From positions 1-59,995 of the forward strand of contig JAIPBD010000025.1 in the NCBI GenBank assembly GCA_021739765.1: a stretch of DNA of 59,995 nucleotides. The letters are read 5' to 3'. The notes beneath the pieces were generated by a model. It did no database searches. It was not told the origin of the DNA and saw only the letters and a list, made by a program, of their open reading frames with translations. This document shows, one piece after another, positions 1 to 10,700 of the stretch. Within the stretch, counting starts at the first letter, position 1, and each line of letters opens with the position of its first letter. A program made the position numbers and the translations under genes. The stretch is from Melioribacteraceae bacterium (GTDB lineage Bacteria; Bacteroidota; Ignavibacteria; Ignavibacteriales; Melioribacteraceae).

Positions 1-16
1 ATTCATAAGTCGAGAA

Positions 17-72
17 ATGTACTTTGTACATTGCGCAAATTGTCAATGAAGGGACGGATGTACTAAGTACAT
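17..72. promoter_or_regulatory. Pair of near-identical 15-bp palindromes upstream of the first gene
   Basis: ATGTACTTTGTACAT at 17-31 and ATGTACTAAGTACAT at 58-72 are two palindromes with the same arms (ATGTAC and GTACAT). Their starts are 41 bp apart, about four helical turns. They lie 33-88 bp before the ATG at 105. Such spacing suggests a tandem operator for a dimeric regulator, but no regulator gene is visible here. The alternative is a repeated intergenic element whose remainder lies outside the window. Confidence 0.45.
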
Positions 73-104
73 GAGTCAAAAAACATTTAATTGAAGGAAA
101 AATT

Positions 105-518
105 ATGGAACAAGTAAACAGGCTTTTAAGCATTTCAAGAACAACAGAAGTAGACACAGTTACACAAAACATAATCAACGAGTTCAACTCCGATGATTGG
201 AGCGGTGATGCTTACCTTACCGGATTATTTGATCAACTAAAACCGGAAGCGGTAAAATTAACCAAAGCAATCAACCGCATTAAAGCCGAAAGCGATCTTG
301 AAGAAAAGGATGAAGTTAGGGATAACCGTGTTAGAGCAATTTATTATCTGGTTAACGGATTAATCCACCACCCGGATGAAACGATCAGTTCGGCAGCAAA
401 AAGAGTGGACGACGTACTTGATAATTACGGGATGAAGATAGTAAGCGAAAGTTACGCCACGGAATCATCTCTAATTGAATCATTGCTTGTTGATCTTTGC
501 GGCGTTGATATTAAGTGA
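105..518 (+). CDS. Short DUF6261-like hypothetical protein
   Basis: This is a 137-residue soluble, mostly helical protein with no signal peptide or membrane segment. The pattern in its second half (a helix with DNRVRAIYYLV, then HHPDETISSAAKRVDDVLDNYG, then a SYATESSLIESLL segment) resembles the C-terminal half of the Bacteroidota family DUF6261, whose function is unknown. Those proteins are usually around 200-250 residues, so this would be a short form. The start is supported by GAAGGA eight bases before the ATG. It is transcribed towards the mannan locus and stops 40 bp before the convergent end of the next gene. It has no evident link to mannan metabolism. The family call is from memory of the pattern and is tentative. 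Confidence 0.6.
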   Translation: MEQVNRLLSISRTTEVDTVTQNIINEFNSDDWSGDAYLTGLFDQLKPEAVKLTKAINRIKAESDLEEKDEVRDNRVRAIYYLVNGLIHHPDETISSAAKRVDDVLDNYGMKIVSESYATESSLIESLLVDLCGVDIK

Positions 519-558
519 TAATGAGTTTTCAAATATGTTGACAGCCTAAAAAAACACC

Positions 559-3369
559 TTATTTGATCAAAGAGATTTTTATAGTTTCAAAAAAATCGTT
601 TGATTTCAAATTTACCAAATACAATCCGCTCGCTAATTTTCCGGCGTTAAAAACAATAGTATGTTTACCGGAATTTTGCATCCCGTTGAAAAGTGTTGTC
701 ACTTTTCTTCCAAGCACATCATAAACTTCAATAGTAACTTGCGATCTATTAGGAATATAATATTCGATACTAGTTGAAGGATTAAACGGGTTCGGATAAT
801 TTTGGAAGAGTTTAAAATCTTCGGGGTAAATAAGCCGTCCGGACTCGGTATAGGAAGTTACTCCATTCAAAGTAAATGCAAATCCATCAAAATATAATTC
901 ACCTTCCCCCCAATCTCCATCACCTTTCAAAACATTGAACGATATTCTATCAATTTTCGTGATATAGAATACCGAAGTATCTTTTTGGGCTACGAATTGA
1001 ATAAACGGGATAGTAATGTATTTCGGGGAATCGCCATCTAGTACAAGCTCATATTGCCAATAATCAGTTCCGGAAAACATGAGCAAGGCGAGAGTGCGGT
1101 TTGAGTTATCGGGTTTATACCAAAATGTAAGGTTTTCGGTATCTTCATAATTATCTTTAAGTTTAAATTCAAAACCTGAATATGGGGCAGAACCGTTTCC
1201 GATATTGTAATTATAAACAAGCGATTTTTTACCGTCTCCTATCCAGCTTTGGGTTAATGACAGTTCTGCTTCAGTTCCGGCTCTTATTTGCCAATCAATA
1301 AAGAGTTCATTATTGTTTTGATACTTTTCGAAATCAGAAAGCATAATTTTATCGGTGAGATTTATCAAAACAGTGTCACTTATTAGGCCCGTGGATTCAG
1401 CGATAATTTTCACCTCTCCGGCTGCGATCCCCGCCCGGTACGTTGAAAGAATATATCCTTTTCCTCCTTTCGCTTCAGTATCGCCAACAATTTCTCCCGG
1501 ACCCTCAATTCGAAATGTTACGGTCCTGGTGGAATCTTTACTTATCAGACCATCTTTATCCCGGAGCAAACATGTAATTTCCGTTGAAGCGTTTCCGCTT
1601 GCTAAAAGTTCAGATTTGGAGGAAGTAAGTGATAATTGAAATGGCTCTCCCCCTTCGCCAATCGGTTGAATAATAAATGCCAAATCGGATTTATTGTAGG
1701 GTGGTTCCGGAATTGTTAAAGAGAGTTTTTCTTCAATTCCCAAACCAATTCCATCGGTAAATTCAACTCCATTCCATGTATCGAACCACCTGACGAAGTA
1801 CGATGTATCAGGTAAACCCGTGATATCGAAAATTCTCCCGACAGGATTTTGACCTTTTTCCTCTCTTAACCAGCCGAAAGAAAGTTCACCGTTCCCCATC
1901 AAATATACGTCAACTTCATCTCCAAAGGATTCTTTTATTTCGAATTTTGACTTGTTATATTCGATTAAAGAAGAAATTTTTGAAAATGATTTCATCTGTT
2001 GCATTACCGAGTTACTCATTATTGATTTACTTCCAAAATCCCACCAAACGGGTGTGATTGCTAATCCACCAGCCCAGGAAGCATAAAGAGCATTGTGATA
2101 TAATTCCGTGTAGGAAGAAGAAGGCGTAGCGAAATTTCCGTATGAATTTGTGTATCCGGCTTCACCAAGAATTCCGGGTTTATCAAAATCGTTCCAAAAA
2201 CTATTTGAAATTTTGTTGTAGAGAAAATGGCTGCTTCTAAGCGGGTTGCCGGGAAACTCAGCACTCCAGCCGGTTTCATATAAATGCACATTGGAAACAT
2301 CTGTTTCCGCGTAGCCTTCAGGCCAATAAATACCGCCGCTTTGAGAAACAGTAACCGGATGTTGAAATGTATCGTTCTCTTTGAAGTATTGATAAACCTT
2401 TTTGACCCATGTCAAAATTTCTTTGCTTTTACCGGCTTGCCATCCGTCAGTTCCGTTAATTTCGTTTACCATTTCCCAGATACCGAGACTGCGGCTGTAA
2501 CCGAACCTCGCAATAAGGTAACGATATTGTTTTTTCTGATATTCCCAAGCTTCTTCACTTTCGTAGAATTCCGCAGCGGTAGTGATTGTATTGTAAGGAT
2601 TTTGATGCCATTGAGTTGCCCAGCCTGTGTTTTGTAATAATGGTCCGGCAAGCAGATCGTGCGGCCAGAAAGAGAGCATAATTTTAAGGTTACGAGCCTC
2701 TGCCCACTCAATAATTTGATCTATTCTTCCACATTTGGGTTGATCGTATCTACCGAGTCCCGATTCCATTGACTCAATAATTCTCCCTTCACCGCCATAC
2801 ATTATATTCCAGTAACCGAAAAAATTCGCTCCGGATGACTCGAGAAGCGCAAGTCCGTTTGAGTTATTATTAACTCCCCAAGGATAAAAAGCGCCAACGC
2901 CATAAAAAGACGTTCCGTCATCGTGCTCAAAATAATGCGGATTGTTCTCTGAAATTTTAAGCCATCCATGATTATCAGATTCGGAAGCTATAAATTTATT
3001 GCCCTCGCTTTTTGCGGTATCGCCGGCGTTAACGAGGGAAGCATTGTAGGTCCACTCACCTCTCTCGTTTGGTGAGAAACGAATCTTCCATTTATTTGTG
3101 TTATTGAAATTATCATAAAACCCAAATACAAAATATTCTATTCCGGTGGGGGATATAAATGTTGCGCGCAAATCGATTTCGTCCGGATCGTATGGATTTG
3201 AATAACGTTCTCCGGAAATATTGAACACGACCTCATATTTTTCATACAACCCGATTTCGTTTGAACTTTCGGAATCAAATGTGAGAGTTAAATTTTGTCC
3301 GAAAACATTCACGGATAATAAAAATAAAATGAATACAGCTAAATGTGTTTTATATTCATTTAAAAGCAT
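559..3369 (-). CDS. Secreted multidomain glycosidase: DUF5060, GH5-like barrel, Ig-like, CBM-like, Por sorting domain
   Basis: This 936-residue exported protein has a signal peptide (residues 1-24, ending VFGQ). Next comes a DUF5060-type beta domain (about 30-130), which precedes glycosidase barrels in many Bacteroidota enzymes. The barrel spans about 135-470. It has the clan-A layout: Glu303 in WEMVNEING is the probable acid/base, and Glu403 in ILGEAGYT the probable nucleophile. An Ig-like domain (about 575-675) and a jelly-roll CBM11/CIA30-like module (about 680-830) follow. The end is a type IX sorting domain (about 848-936) with NYPNPFNPST. It lies 28 bp after the modular GH26 and is the last gene of its operon, so attack on mannan or its side chains is likely. 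Exact substrate and GH family are not resolved. Confidence 0.85.
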   Translation of the reverse strand: MLLNEYKTHLAVFILFLLSVNVFGQNLTLTFDSESSNEIGLYEKYEVVFNISGERYSNPYDPDEIDLRATFISPTGIEYFVFGFYDNFNNTNKWKIRFSPNERGEWTYNASLVNAGDTAKSEGNKFIASESDNHGWLKISENNPHYFEHDDGTSFYGVGAFYPWGVNNNSNGLALLESSGANFFGYWNIMYGGEGRIIESMESGLGRYDQPKCGRIDQIIEWAEARNLKIMLSFWPHDLLAGPLLQNTGWATQWHQNPYNTITTAAEFYESEEAWEYQKKQYRYLIARFGYSRSLGIWEMVNEINGTDGWQAGKSKEILTWVKKVYQYFKENDTFQHPVTVSQSGGIYWPEGYAETDVSNVHLYETGWSAEFPGNPLRSSHFLYNKISNSFWNDFDKPGILGEAGYTNSYGNFATPSSSYTELYHNALYASWAGGLAITPVWWDFGSKSIMSNSVMQQMKSFSKISSLIEYNKSKFEIKESFGDEVDVYLMGNGELSFGWLREEKGQNPVGRIFDITGLPDTSYFVRWFDTWNGVEFTDGIGLGIEEKLSLTIPEPPYNKSDLAFIIQPIGEGGEPFQLSLTSSKSELLASGNASTEITCLLRDKDGLISKDSTRTVTFRIEGPGEIVGDTEAKGGKGYILSTYRAGIAAGEVKIIAESTGLISDTVLINLTDKIMLSDFEKYQNNNELFIDWQIRAGTEAELSLTQSWIGDGKKSLVYNYNIGNGSAPYSGFEFKLKDNYEDTENLTFWYKPDNSNRTLALLMFSGTDYWQYELVLDGDSPKYITIPFIQFVAQKDTSVFYITKIDRISFNVLKGDGDWGEGELYFDGFAFTLNGVTSYTESGRLIYPEDFKLFQNYPNPFNPSTSIEYYIPNRSQVTIEVYDVLGRKVTTLFNGMQNSGKHTIVFNAGKLASGLYLVNLKSNDFFETIKISLIK

Positions 3370-3397
3370 ATTAAACTTTTTGATTTTCGATTCTCCG

Positions 3398-6289
3398 TTA
3401 TTTCAACAACATCATTTTTTTAGTTGATACATTTTCGTTTATGATAATCCGGTAGTAATAAATTCCACTTGAAAGTTCCGAGGCATCAAACTCAACAATA
3501 TGGATTCCGCTGCTTAATTCTTCGTTTACGATAGTCGCGATTTCTCTACCCAATAAATCAAAAACTCGCAGATCAACTCTTGTATCGGAAGAAGTCAAAC
3601 TTTCCGATACCGGAACACTGAATTTAATTGTTGTTGTAGGATTAAATGGATTCGGATAGTTTTGATACAATTTTGGTTCTTTCGGAATTCCATTTTGTGC
3701 GAAATCAACACTTGTAATTTCACCAAGTGTATATACATTAGGCGATTTTCCATCGTCGAAAAAGAACCAATCCGCTCCGTAAGCAAATGGTATCCCCTGA
3801 TCAGTTTGAAACAACGCATCGAAAAATTCGACACTACCATTAGATACAGCATGCACTTCAATACCAATTCTGTTTATTCCGGTGTTTAACAAATCCAATG
3901 CATCAGAACTCAACGTATACGATTTTGTAACTTTCGATTCAGATGTACCATTGGACTCGTACGATAACGAATCTTCATCTAAATTATATCTTACAACTTC
4001 AACGCCATTAATAAAGATTGCGGTTCCGCCAACATATTGAACAGCAATTCGTGCCCCGTTCGGCAACGAGGTTAATTCAAATTCTTTTACAAAGTAGGCT
4101 GAGTTAACCATATTAATTGAGTTACTTACATCTCCACCGGTTCCCAATGATGCGGAATTGTTTTTCCATGCGGTCAGCGGGTATCTGATATCCGCCCAGA
4201 TAATCGGTGCTTGCAGAGTATCAACACTGAATGATATTGAGATGGATTGCTCTGTTTTGTTACCGTAAATATCAGTTGCTCGAATATAAATTTTGGTGTT
4301 TGCTCCATGTTCTGCACTTATAATTGTGGAATGATTATAATCACGCTCTCCAAATTCGAATTGGTTGGTCATTTCATCATAGTCTTTATCTTCATCGCTC
4401 CACCTTAAAAACGCTCTTTCGTCTGTTAAAATATTTATTTCAACTAAAGTTGAAGGTGAGACAAATTCTTCCTGAGGATAAGAAATGAATTCCGGCGCGG
4501 TAACGTCTTCAACCGGAAGAGAATACATATCGGGCAAATCACTTTCAAAAAGTGAATATGGATCGTTGTAGAATTCAATAAAATCCGGTACAACAGGGTG
4601 ACCCGGATAAGGCGCGAAATGATGAGTTTGATCTTGATTTCTCCAAACCGCGGCGTATGCAAACTTGGTACTGAGCGAATCATTTTTTATGGGATCGAGC
4701 AGCATCTTTGTAAACCAATCTTCATCGTCCAGACCCTCCTGCCCGACTTCAGTCAGTGCCGGTATTTTTTGATTATCCATCGCGAGTTTAGCGACGGTAT
4801 GCAGCCCGGAAATATATTCATCAACTTTATTTTGCGGCATTGGATCATTGTAGTAATAATCCGTGCCGTAAATATCTACATAATCATTACCCGGGAAACG
4901 GTTAAAGTATGAATTACCGGTTCTTATATGATCCATTGTTGGTGAAATTGCCCAAAGGAGATTGTGAACATTTAAACTATCGTGTAAATAATCTGCCGTG
5001 AATTTCCAGATTTGATTATATTCTTCAGTTGTGCAATGACCAACGCCCCACCAAAACCAACCACCCGTATGTTCATGATATGGTCGAAAAATTACCGGAA
5101 TAGCTTCACCCTTTTCACCTCTAAGTGATTTGAAGAAATTCGCGATTCTTTTCAATTTATCAAGATAATCTTGATGACGATTTCCACCCGGTAAAATCTG
5201 CGAAACAATTTTTTCGTTACCAATATCATCAGCGTAAAAACTTCTTCCATCCGGATCGTATTGATGCCAGCACATTGTAATAATTCCGCCTCTTCCGTAG
5301 GCTGAAGTTAAACGATAACGAATTCGATCGACTTGTTGATTCCGCGTGATATTGTTGAGGTCCTCACTATAGATCGCGGGATAATCACCAACTATCGATT
5401 TGACATCGCTTCTGTCATCATCGCCCGACCATCCGACACCATAACCTGTAACATCATGCATTCCGAACAAAATCGATCTTTCCATATTTTCTTGGAGGTT
5501 TAGAAAAAGGTATTTGGTTTGTTTATTTGCTTTTTCATCCACAATATTGAGAGGTAAGGAAATTACATTTGATTCAAAAGTCGAACAAACATCATATAAC
5601 TCTGTGATCGCGGAATCAACGGAAGATTGAGGGATATCTAATTTTAACAAATCGAGGAAACTATTTATTTCATTCTCCAATACTGATTTTGAACCTGATG
5701 GAAATTGCCCTTCACCCGTTCCTTCAGCCGAATTAAGAAGCAATGCATTTGCGCTTTTTATCGCTTCTTCCAATTCCGTAAAATTAGCCGGAAGGGTTAA
5801 TAACGAATCCCCGATTCTTATTTCATCAAACCACACTGTGCCCGATTTCTGTTCCGTGGTTCCGGCGTCTAAGTAAGCGTAAATGGTGCTTATATTTTGA
5901 TTAGTAGTATTTGTAATTTCAAAGAATAATTCTTTCCATTTTCCATCGCCAAGTATGCTTTGCGAAATTATTGCGACATCGTTCACCGGAACCGGTTTCA
6001 GACCAATCACAACCGGAACATTTGATTTTGCCCGAACATACAATCTCGGATTATTCGAAACATCGATAGTATGGGGCAATGTGAGATTAAAATTATCCCA
6101 TAAATCACTCGAAGCGTTTCTTGAATAATCAATTCTCAAGAATGTTGAATCAACCGAAAGTTGGAATGTATTGTCGTGGCCGGTTGCCCAACCCGTCATC
6201 GTTCCATCATTAAAATCCTGAAGAAATCCGGTTGTTTGGGCGTAACTAAAACTTGAGCAAATTATTAAAATCATCAATACTTTTTTCAT
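3398..6289 (-). CDS. Modular secreted GH26 endo-beta-1,4-mannanase with Por sorting domain
   Basis: This 963-residue enzyme has a signal peptide (1-18, ending SYAQ) and an N-terminal jelly-roll CBM-like domain (about 20-165). A short FIVAR-like helical segment (about 170-245) precedes the GH26 barrel (about 255-600). Glu406 in RPYHEHTG is the expected acid/base and Glu514 in ALTEVGQE the nucleophile. Behind the barrel are an Ig-like domain, a galactose-binding-like domain with FINGVEV, and a sorting domain with NYPNPFNPTT. GH26 enzymes of this kind cut beta-1,4-mannan or glucomannan, here probably at the cell surface. I chose the ATG at 6289, which has AAAGGATTCAA just before it. An upstream ATG at 6307 overlaps the preceding stop as ATGA but has no ribosome-binding site. 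Confidence 0.92.
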   Translation of the reverse strand: MKKVLMILIICSSFSYAQTTGFLQDFNDGTMTGWATGHDNTFQLSVDSTFLRIDYSRNASSDLWDNFNLTLPHTIDVSNNPRLYVRAKSNVPVVIGLKPVPVNDVAIISQSILGDGKWKELFFEITNTTNQNISTIYAYLDAGTTEQKSGTVWFDEIRIGDSLLTLPANFTELEEAIKSANALLLNSAEGTGEGQFPSGSKSVLENEINSFLDLLKLDIPQSSVDSAITELYDVCSTFESNVISLPLNIVDEKANKQTKYLFLNLQENMERSILFGMHDVTGYGVGWSGDDDRSDVKSIVGDYPAIYSEDLNNITRNQQVDRIRYRLTSAYGRGGIITMCWHQYDPDGRSFYADDIGNEKIVSQILPGGNRHQDYLDKLKRIANFFKSLRGEKGEAIPVIFRPYHEHTGGWFWWGVGHCTTEEYNQIWKFTADYLHDSLNVHNLLWAISPTMDHIRTGNSYFNRFPGNDYVDIYGTDYYYNDPMPQNKVDEYISGLHTVAKLAMDNQKIPALTEVGQEGLDDEDWFTKMLLDPIKNDSLSTKFAYAAVWRNQDQTHHFAPYPGHPVVPDFIEFYNDPYSLFESDLPDMYSLPVEDVTAPEFISYPQEEFVSPSTLVEINILTDERAFLRWSDEDKDYDEMTNQFEFGERDYNHSTIISAEHGANTKIYIRATDIYGNKTEQSISISFSVDTLQAPIIWADIRYPLTAWKNNSASLGTGGDVSNSINMVNSAYFVKEFELTSLPNGARIAVQYVGGTAIFINGVEVVRYNLDEDSLSYESNGTSESKVTKSYTLSSDALDLLNTGINRIGIEVHAVSNGSVEFFDALFQTDQGIPFAYGADWFFFDDGKSPNVYTLGEITSVDFAQNGIPKEPKLYQNYPNPFNPTTTIKFSVPVSESLTSSDTRVDLRVFDLLGREIATIVNEELSSGIHIVEFDASELSSGIYYYRIIINENVSTKKMMLLK

Positions 6290-6303
6290 TTTGAATCCTT
6301 TTC

Positions 6304-7722
6304 TCATAATCGATTTTTGATTATTGAATCGTAATAACTGTGCAATACTTCAGTCTTTTTTTCAATAGTTAAATCGCTCGATAATGAGTCTATTATTTCG
6401 GGAATTTTATTTCGTCGTTTTTGCCGCAATAAGATTTTATTAATCACTGGCACACATTCTTCATAAGGAGTTTTTTTAAACTTTGCTTTATTTAGTTGAT
6501 AATATTCTATTATCTCACTGTCTTCCACTTCAACTCTGCTTATTAATTTTCTACGGAACTCAAGTTGAGTTAAATATTCCTCATACATTTTTGCTTTGAG
6601 TTTGACTTGCTTATTGTTTTGTAAACCCAATTCTTGTGCTTCTTCGGTTATCAGAAAATCTCTGACCGTGTAATTAAATGCTTCCTTAAAACTGCTTTGT
6701 AATACTTGATAAGGCACATACGCTAAGGCCCCAATCAATTCACCGACCATAATCTCCCGTCCGTTTATTATCGAGATAACATCATTTCTTCGATCCCAGA
6801 TCGATTCTTCTAAACGCGCGATCTCATTTTCATTAAGTTGAATCTCCGACATCTCATCAAACTTATTCGGTTCGCGCGTTAAGTTTTTTTCGATTCTTTC
6901 TTCCACAAACATGATCACTTCGGGAATAATTTTCACCTCAGCATTTTTCAGCATCTTTTCGACATAATCGAAAGCGTATTTTTCACCGAGTTTAAACTCA
7001 AGCATATATTTGGCTTTGTTTTTCCGGTCTTCGTATTGCTGACGTGTAATAAGCGGATTTTTCTTAAAATCATTTACTTTAATTATATGATATCCGAACT
7101 GTGACTTTACCGGAATTGAGAAAGTATCCAACGGCTCGCGAAAGGCTGTCATTGCCAGATCGTATTCAAACTGATCCCATTTTACCCATCCCAATTCACC
7201 GCCGCTTTTGCCTAATTCGCTCTCGCCAAATATTTCCTGCGCAAGGTTTGAAAAGGACTCCCCTTGTTTTAGTCTGGAATGAAATTCATCTGCTTGTTTA
7301 GAGGATGTAAAAAATAAGTGACTTATATTTCTCTCTTCCTGTGTGTAGAGATAAGCTTCCTCAATATTACTTTCTTCAATGCTAAATTTTGGTCGAATAA
7401 TCGAATCGAAATGAGCGGTTCTAAGCGTTTTGTTTATATAAGCATCAATCCTCAATTGAAGTTTTTCACCTATTTGAAATTTTTGTCTGTTCGCTTCATT
7501 CGCTAAAATTCGTGTATTAATTAACTCATCTAAAAATTCTTCTCTCAGTTTCTTTGAATCATATACATCCGGTTTTTTGATAACATCGAGATATGCGATC
7601 TTAAACTCATCCAATGTAATTTTCTCATCACCGAATTCAGCAATAACATTCTCATCCTCCGAACACGCGGTTATAAGGAGAAATACTATCACACAAAATA
7701 TTTTAATAATATTTATTTTCAT
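6304..7722 (-). CDS. PpiC/SurA-type peptidyl-prolyl isomerase lipoprotein
   Basis: This 472-residue periplasmic lipoprotein carries a lipobox LITAC with Cys20. A SurA-N-like helical segment (about 25-115) is followed by a parvulin domain (about 120-220) containing GKSGGELGWV and the typical QFGYHIIKV end. A long helical C-terminal half has a second chaperone-like segment. Parvulin foldases help outer-membrane and secreted proteins fold. Its place between the PorV/receptor genes and the large GH26 suggests a foldase dedicated to these exported proteins, which is inference. The ATG at 7722 is chosen because an in-frame TTG at 7767 lies inside a strong terminator hairpin. The stop overlaps or nearly abuts the GH26 start region. 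Confidence 0.85.
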   Translation of the reverse strand: MKINIIKIFCVIVFLLITACSEDENVIAEFGDEKITLDEFKIAYLDVIKKPDVYDSKKLREEFLDELINTRILANEANRQKFQIGEKLQLRIDAYINKTLRTAHFDSIIRPKFSIEESNIEEAYLYTQEERNISHLFFTSSKQADEFHSRLKQGESFSNLAQEIFGESELGKSGGELGWVKWDQFEYDLAMTAFREPLDTFSIPVKSQFGYHIIKVNDFKKNPLITRQQYEDRKNKAKYMLEFKLGEKYAFDYVEKMLKNAEVKIIPEVIMFVEERIEKNLTREPNKFDEMSEIQLNENEIARLEESIWDRRNDVISIINGREIMVGELIGALAYVPYQVLQSSFKEAFNYTVRDFLITEEAQELGLQNNKQVKLKAKMYEEYLTQLEFRRKLISRVEVEDSEIIEYYQLNKAKFKKTPYEECVPVINKILLRQKRRNKIPEIIDSLSSDLTIEKKTEVLHSYYDSIIKNRL

Positions 7723-7728
7723 TTTAGA

Positions 7729-7772
7729 ATAAAAAAATAGGAACTGCACTTCTATACGCAAGTGCAATTCCT
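7729..7772 (-). terminator. Intrinsic terminator inside the receptor/PorV operon
   Basis: On the minus strand the arms AGGAA.TGCACTT and AAGTGCA.TTCCT (one internal mismatch) enclose an 8-base loop. They are followed by a run of seven T (complement of 7731-7737). It starts 24 bp after the stop of the 1211-residue protein and ends just before the PPIase ATG. It should reduce transcription of the downstream glycosidases relative to the receptor genes unless they have their own promoter. Confidence 0.85.
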
Positions 7773-7796
7773 AAAAGTTAAGTTTTCATATTTCTT

Positions 7797-10700
7797 CTAT
7801 TTAATTACAAGAAATCTTCCGACATGTTCACCAACACCGGGAGCATCAATGTGATAAATATAAATCCCGTAGGCAATATCCATATTATCCATTGTCATCA
7901 TGTCCCAAGGTTCGGAACCGTCACGCATTATTGAATCATGTTCTAATGTTTGAACTAATGTCCCATCAACGGCATAAATTCTGATCGTACACTTTTGCGG
8001 CAGATTTATAAACTGAATCTGTCTCGGTCCTCTGCCCGAAGTGTAAGGATTTTGAGGTTCCCATAAAGCTGTAACAACATAAGGATTCGGAACTACTCTA
8101 ATACGGTTCAAGTTTTGTTTCGCATCTTCGGGTAAAATCTCCTGACCGTTTATCTTAAATCTGAATCTTGTGGAAGAGTTAAACGGCATATCGGGATATA
8201 ATTTTAATGTATCTCCCTCTCCCATTATTCTATCATTTTGATTGAAAAATACTGTGTCTTGAACATCATTATTTACCAGACTGAATGTAATTATCGTTGA
8301 ACTGTCCGGTAAAGTTTCATAGAAGAAGATTCTATCCTTAGCCGAGAAAAATCCGGTTGGTGTTAAATTTCTATCAACGGATACATCGGAGAAACCATAA
8401 TCTACTTCCAATCCTGTTTGTGCATCATAAATCTTAAAGTTGCTCTCACGCGGTGGAAGAGCGATCAGATTTCCATTATTTAAAGCAACGCCAATTTTTG
8501 CGGAAGTGTCAACAATTTCATTGTGAAAAACAATTTTGAATTGTCGCGGATAGGGTGTTCCATCTCTAAATCCACCCAATTGGAATTTGCCGAACCTGAG
8601 ATTATAATTATTTGTATAATCAATACTGCTTTCAATTCCGCTATAAATTCCGTTAGTCGGATCGTTATATACTCCAGCCGGAGGATTATAAACGAAGAAT
8701 TCAAAGCCATCAATCAAAGTTGAAAATGTGTGCGGATCACCATCGTTATCATCGTAAAGATTTTGAATCATCTTGTACGAACTATCTTCCTGCACATATT
8801 CTTGTAACCAAAGTGAATCATACTCAATACCTTGGGTAAGATTTCTGAGAATCATTCCGGTTGTTACGATCGGAAGCAATTCGTCGCTATCTTTAGCGTC
8901 AATCAAGCTGTCCAGATCGTTGTCTCTTTTATCAACCGACTGATCGATAAATTGTATTTCAAACTCGTCCCCGTCATTAAGAATATCAGGATTTATGATA
9001 TTTATTCCAACTTGCCCGGTTGTTTTGCCTTCACCAACTAGAGTCGGTTCGACGTCGAAACTCACTCCTTTATATCCAAGCGAAGGAGCTTGCGGAATCG
9101 CGATTACAACATTTTCGGAAAATTCAATATTACCGGATTGATCAACATTCACAAAAATTGTCGATTCCGAAGGTCCGATATTTTTCTCAAGATCACCTTG
9201 ATCGTAAGCGGTTACGGCGTAATAGTATTTGATACCGTTCGTTACATCATTATCAACATAAGAATGAACAAGTCCGGTTTCGTTGCCGAGATTAAACAAA
9301 ACACCGGTTCCAAAATCCTCAGGGAAATATCCGAACACACTATCAACTTTATCATAAATTGCCAATGGCACTTTAAATCTATCAAATCCTAATCCATCGG
9401 TTATCGAACCCGCATCAGCAAAAGTATGATGAGTTGATCTGTAAATTTTATACCCCTCAAAATCATATTTGCGTAGAAATCTATCGTAACTGAATTCAGC
9501 TTCATCATCCCAATAAATTGTTACTTGACCATCACCGGCCACAACTTTTACTTGGGGTTTATTGGGTGCAATCGCAAAGTTATAATTCGAATTATAAATT
9601 CTCTGAACAACTTCTTTGTTTCTTAAAATATCAACTTCGTTCCAACCGTAAATCAAAGCAATTGAGAAGAATTCTTCTTGATCGGGTCGTAACGGGAAAT
9701 ATCCTGAGGAGAAAACATAATCATGATCGGCAACTTCAACCGTCGAATTATCGAAATATCCGGGACGTGAAAAATCCCACATTTGATCATCATTACTGTA
9801 TGTAAGTGTACTATACCGGTAAAACTTAAAACTGGTTAAACCAATTTGATCTGATTCATCAACATCAACCTGGTCGATACTTGGTTCGCCCGGTAAATCT
9901 CCATATCCGGGAGTAGGAACTCCGTCACCTTCACCTTGATCTCCGGTTCCCGGTTTCCCGTCCAATCCAACATCATCAAATTGAGAATCCCAATCACCAT
10001 CGTTATCGATTTGGTCATCTCTTCTTTCATCAATAAGCGGATTATCAGCGCCATCTCCAGTCAAATAATTAACAGCCAAATAATCTTGATCATTAAATTC
10101 TGATCTCAAATAGAGAAAATACTCCAAAGAATCTTGAGTAAAAGCACCGTCGCTTTCATCAATCAATCCGTTCAAGTTATCGTCAACACCATTTCTGGGT
10201 AATTCTTCCAAAGGCGAGTTTGGACGCATTGAATAAGCCCGACCACCGACTTCAAGATCAATTCCTCCTGACGGCATTGTAGAAAGTGTACGATCGAATC
10301 GTTCACTGTTATAATCGATAAGAACAATATCATCACCAACATCATAAAATTTATAAAAATCGGATTGTTCGTCGATTATTTTGCCTGTACCGCCTCCTAA
10401 TACTTCAGTATTAAATCCATCTCCGTCATTATCTATTCCATCTGTCGCATTACCGGGGGATTCCAAAAAAGCAAATCCCAACCAGGGGACCGGCGTATAG
10501 CCTCTTACTCCGGTATTATCAACGTCGTAGTTTACCGCTAAAGATATTTCTCTATAAAACTTTGCCGCGTCATCCGCCCATTCGTTTCCACCGCTGGCGT
10601 TCAGCAAAGAACCGCTGGAAGCACCGACATTTGTTCCAAACAAAGTGTGATCCAAATAAAGGTCGCCGTAATTTTTGATTTCATACAACCAAAAGATGCA

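Noticed and set aside
1355-2637. Long antisense frames opposite the DUF5060/GH5-like gene
   Set aside because: They lie within a well-supported multidomain gene and have no protein character; they are shadows of its codon use.
6290-6307. ATG at 6307 as the start of the modular GH26
   Set aside because: It overlaps the PPIase stop neatly but has no ribosome-binding site, while ATG 6289 has AAAGGA and gives a normal signal peptide.
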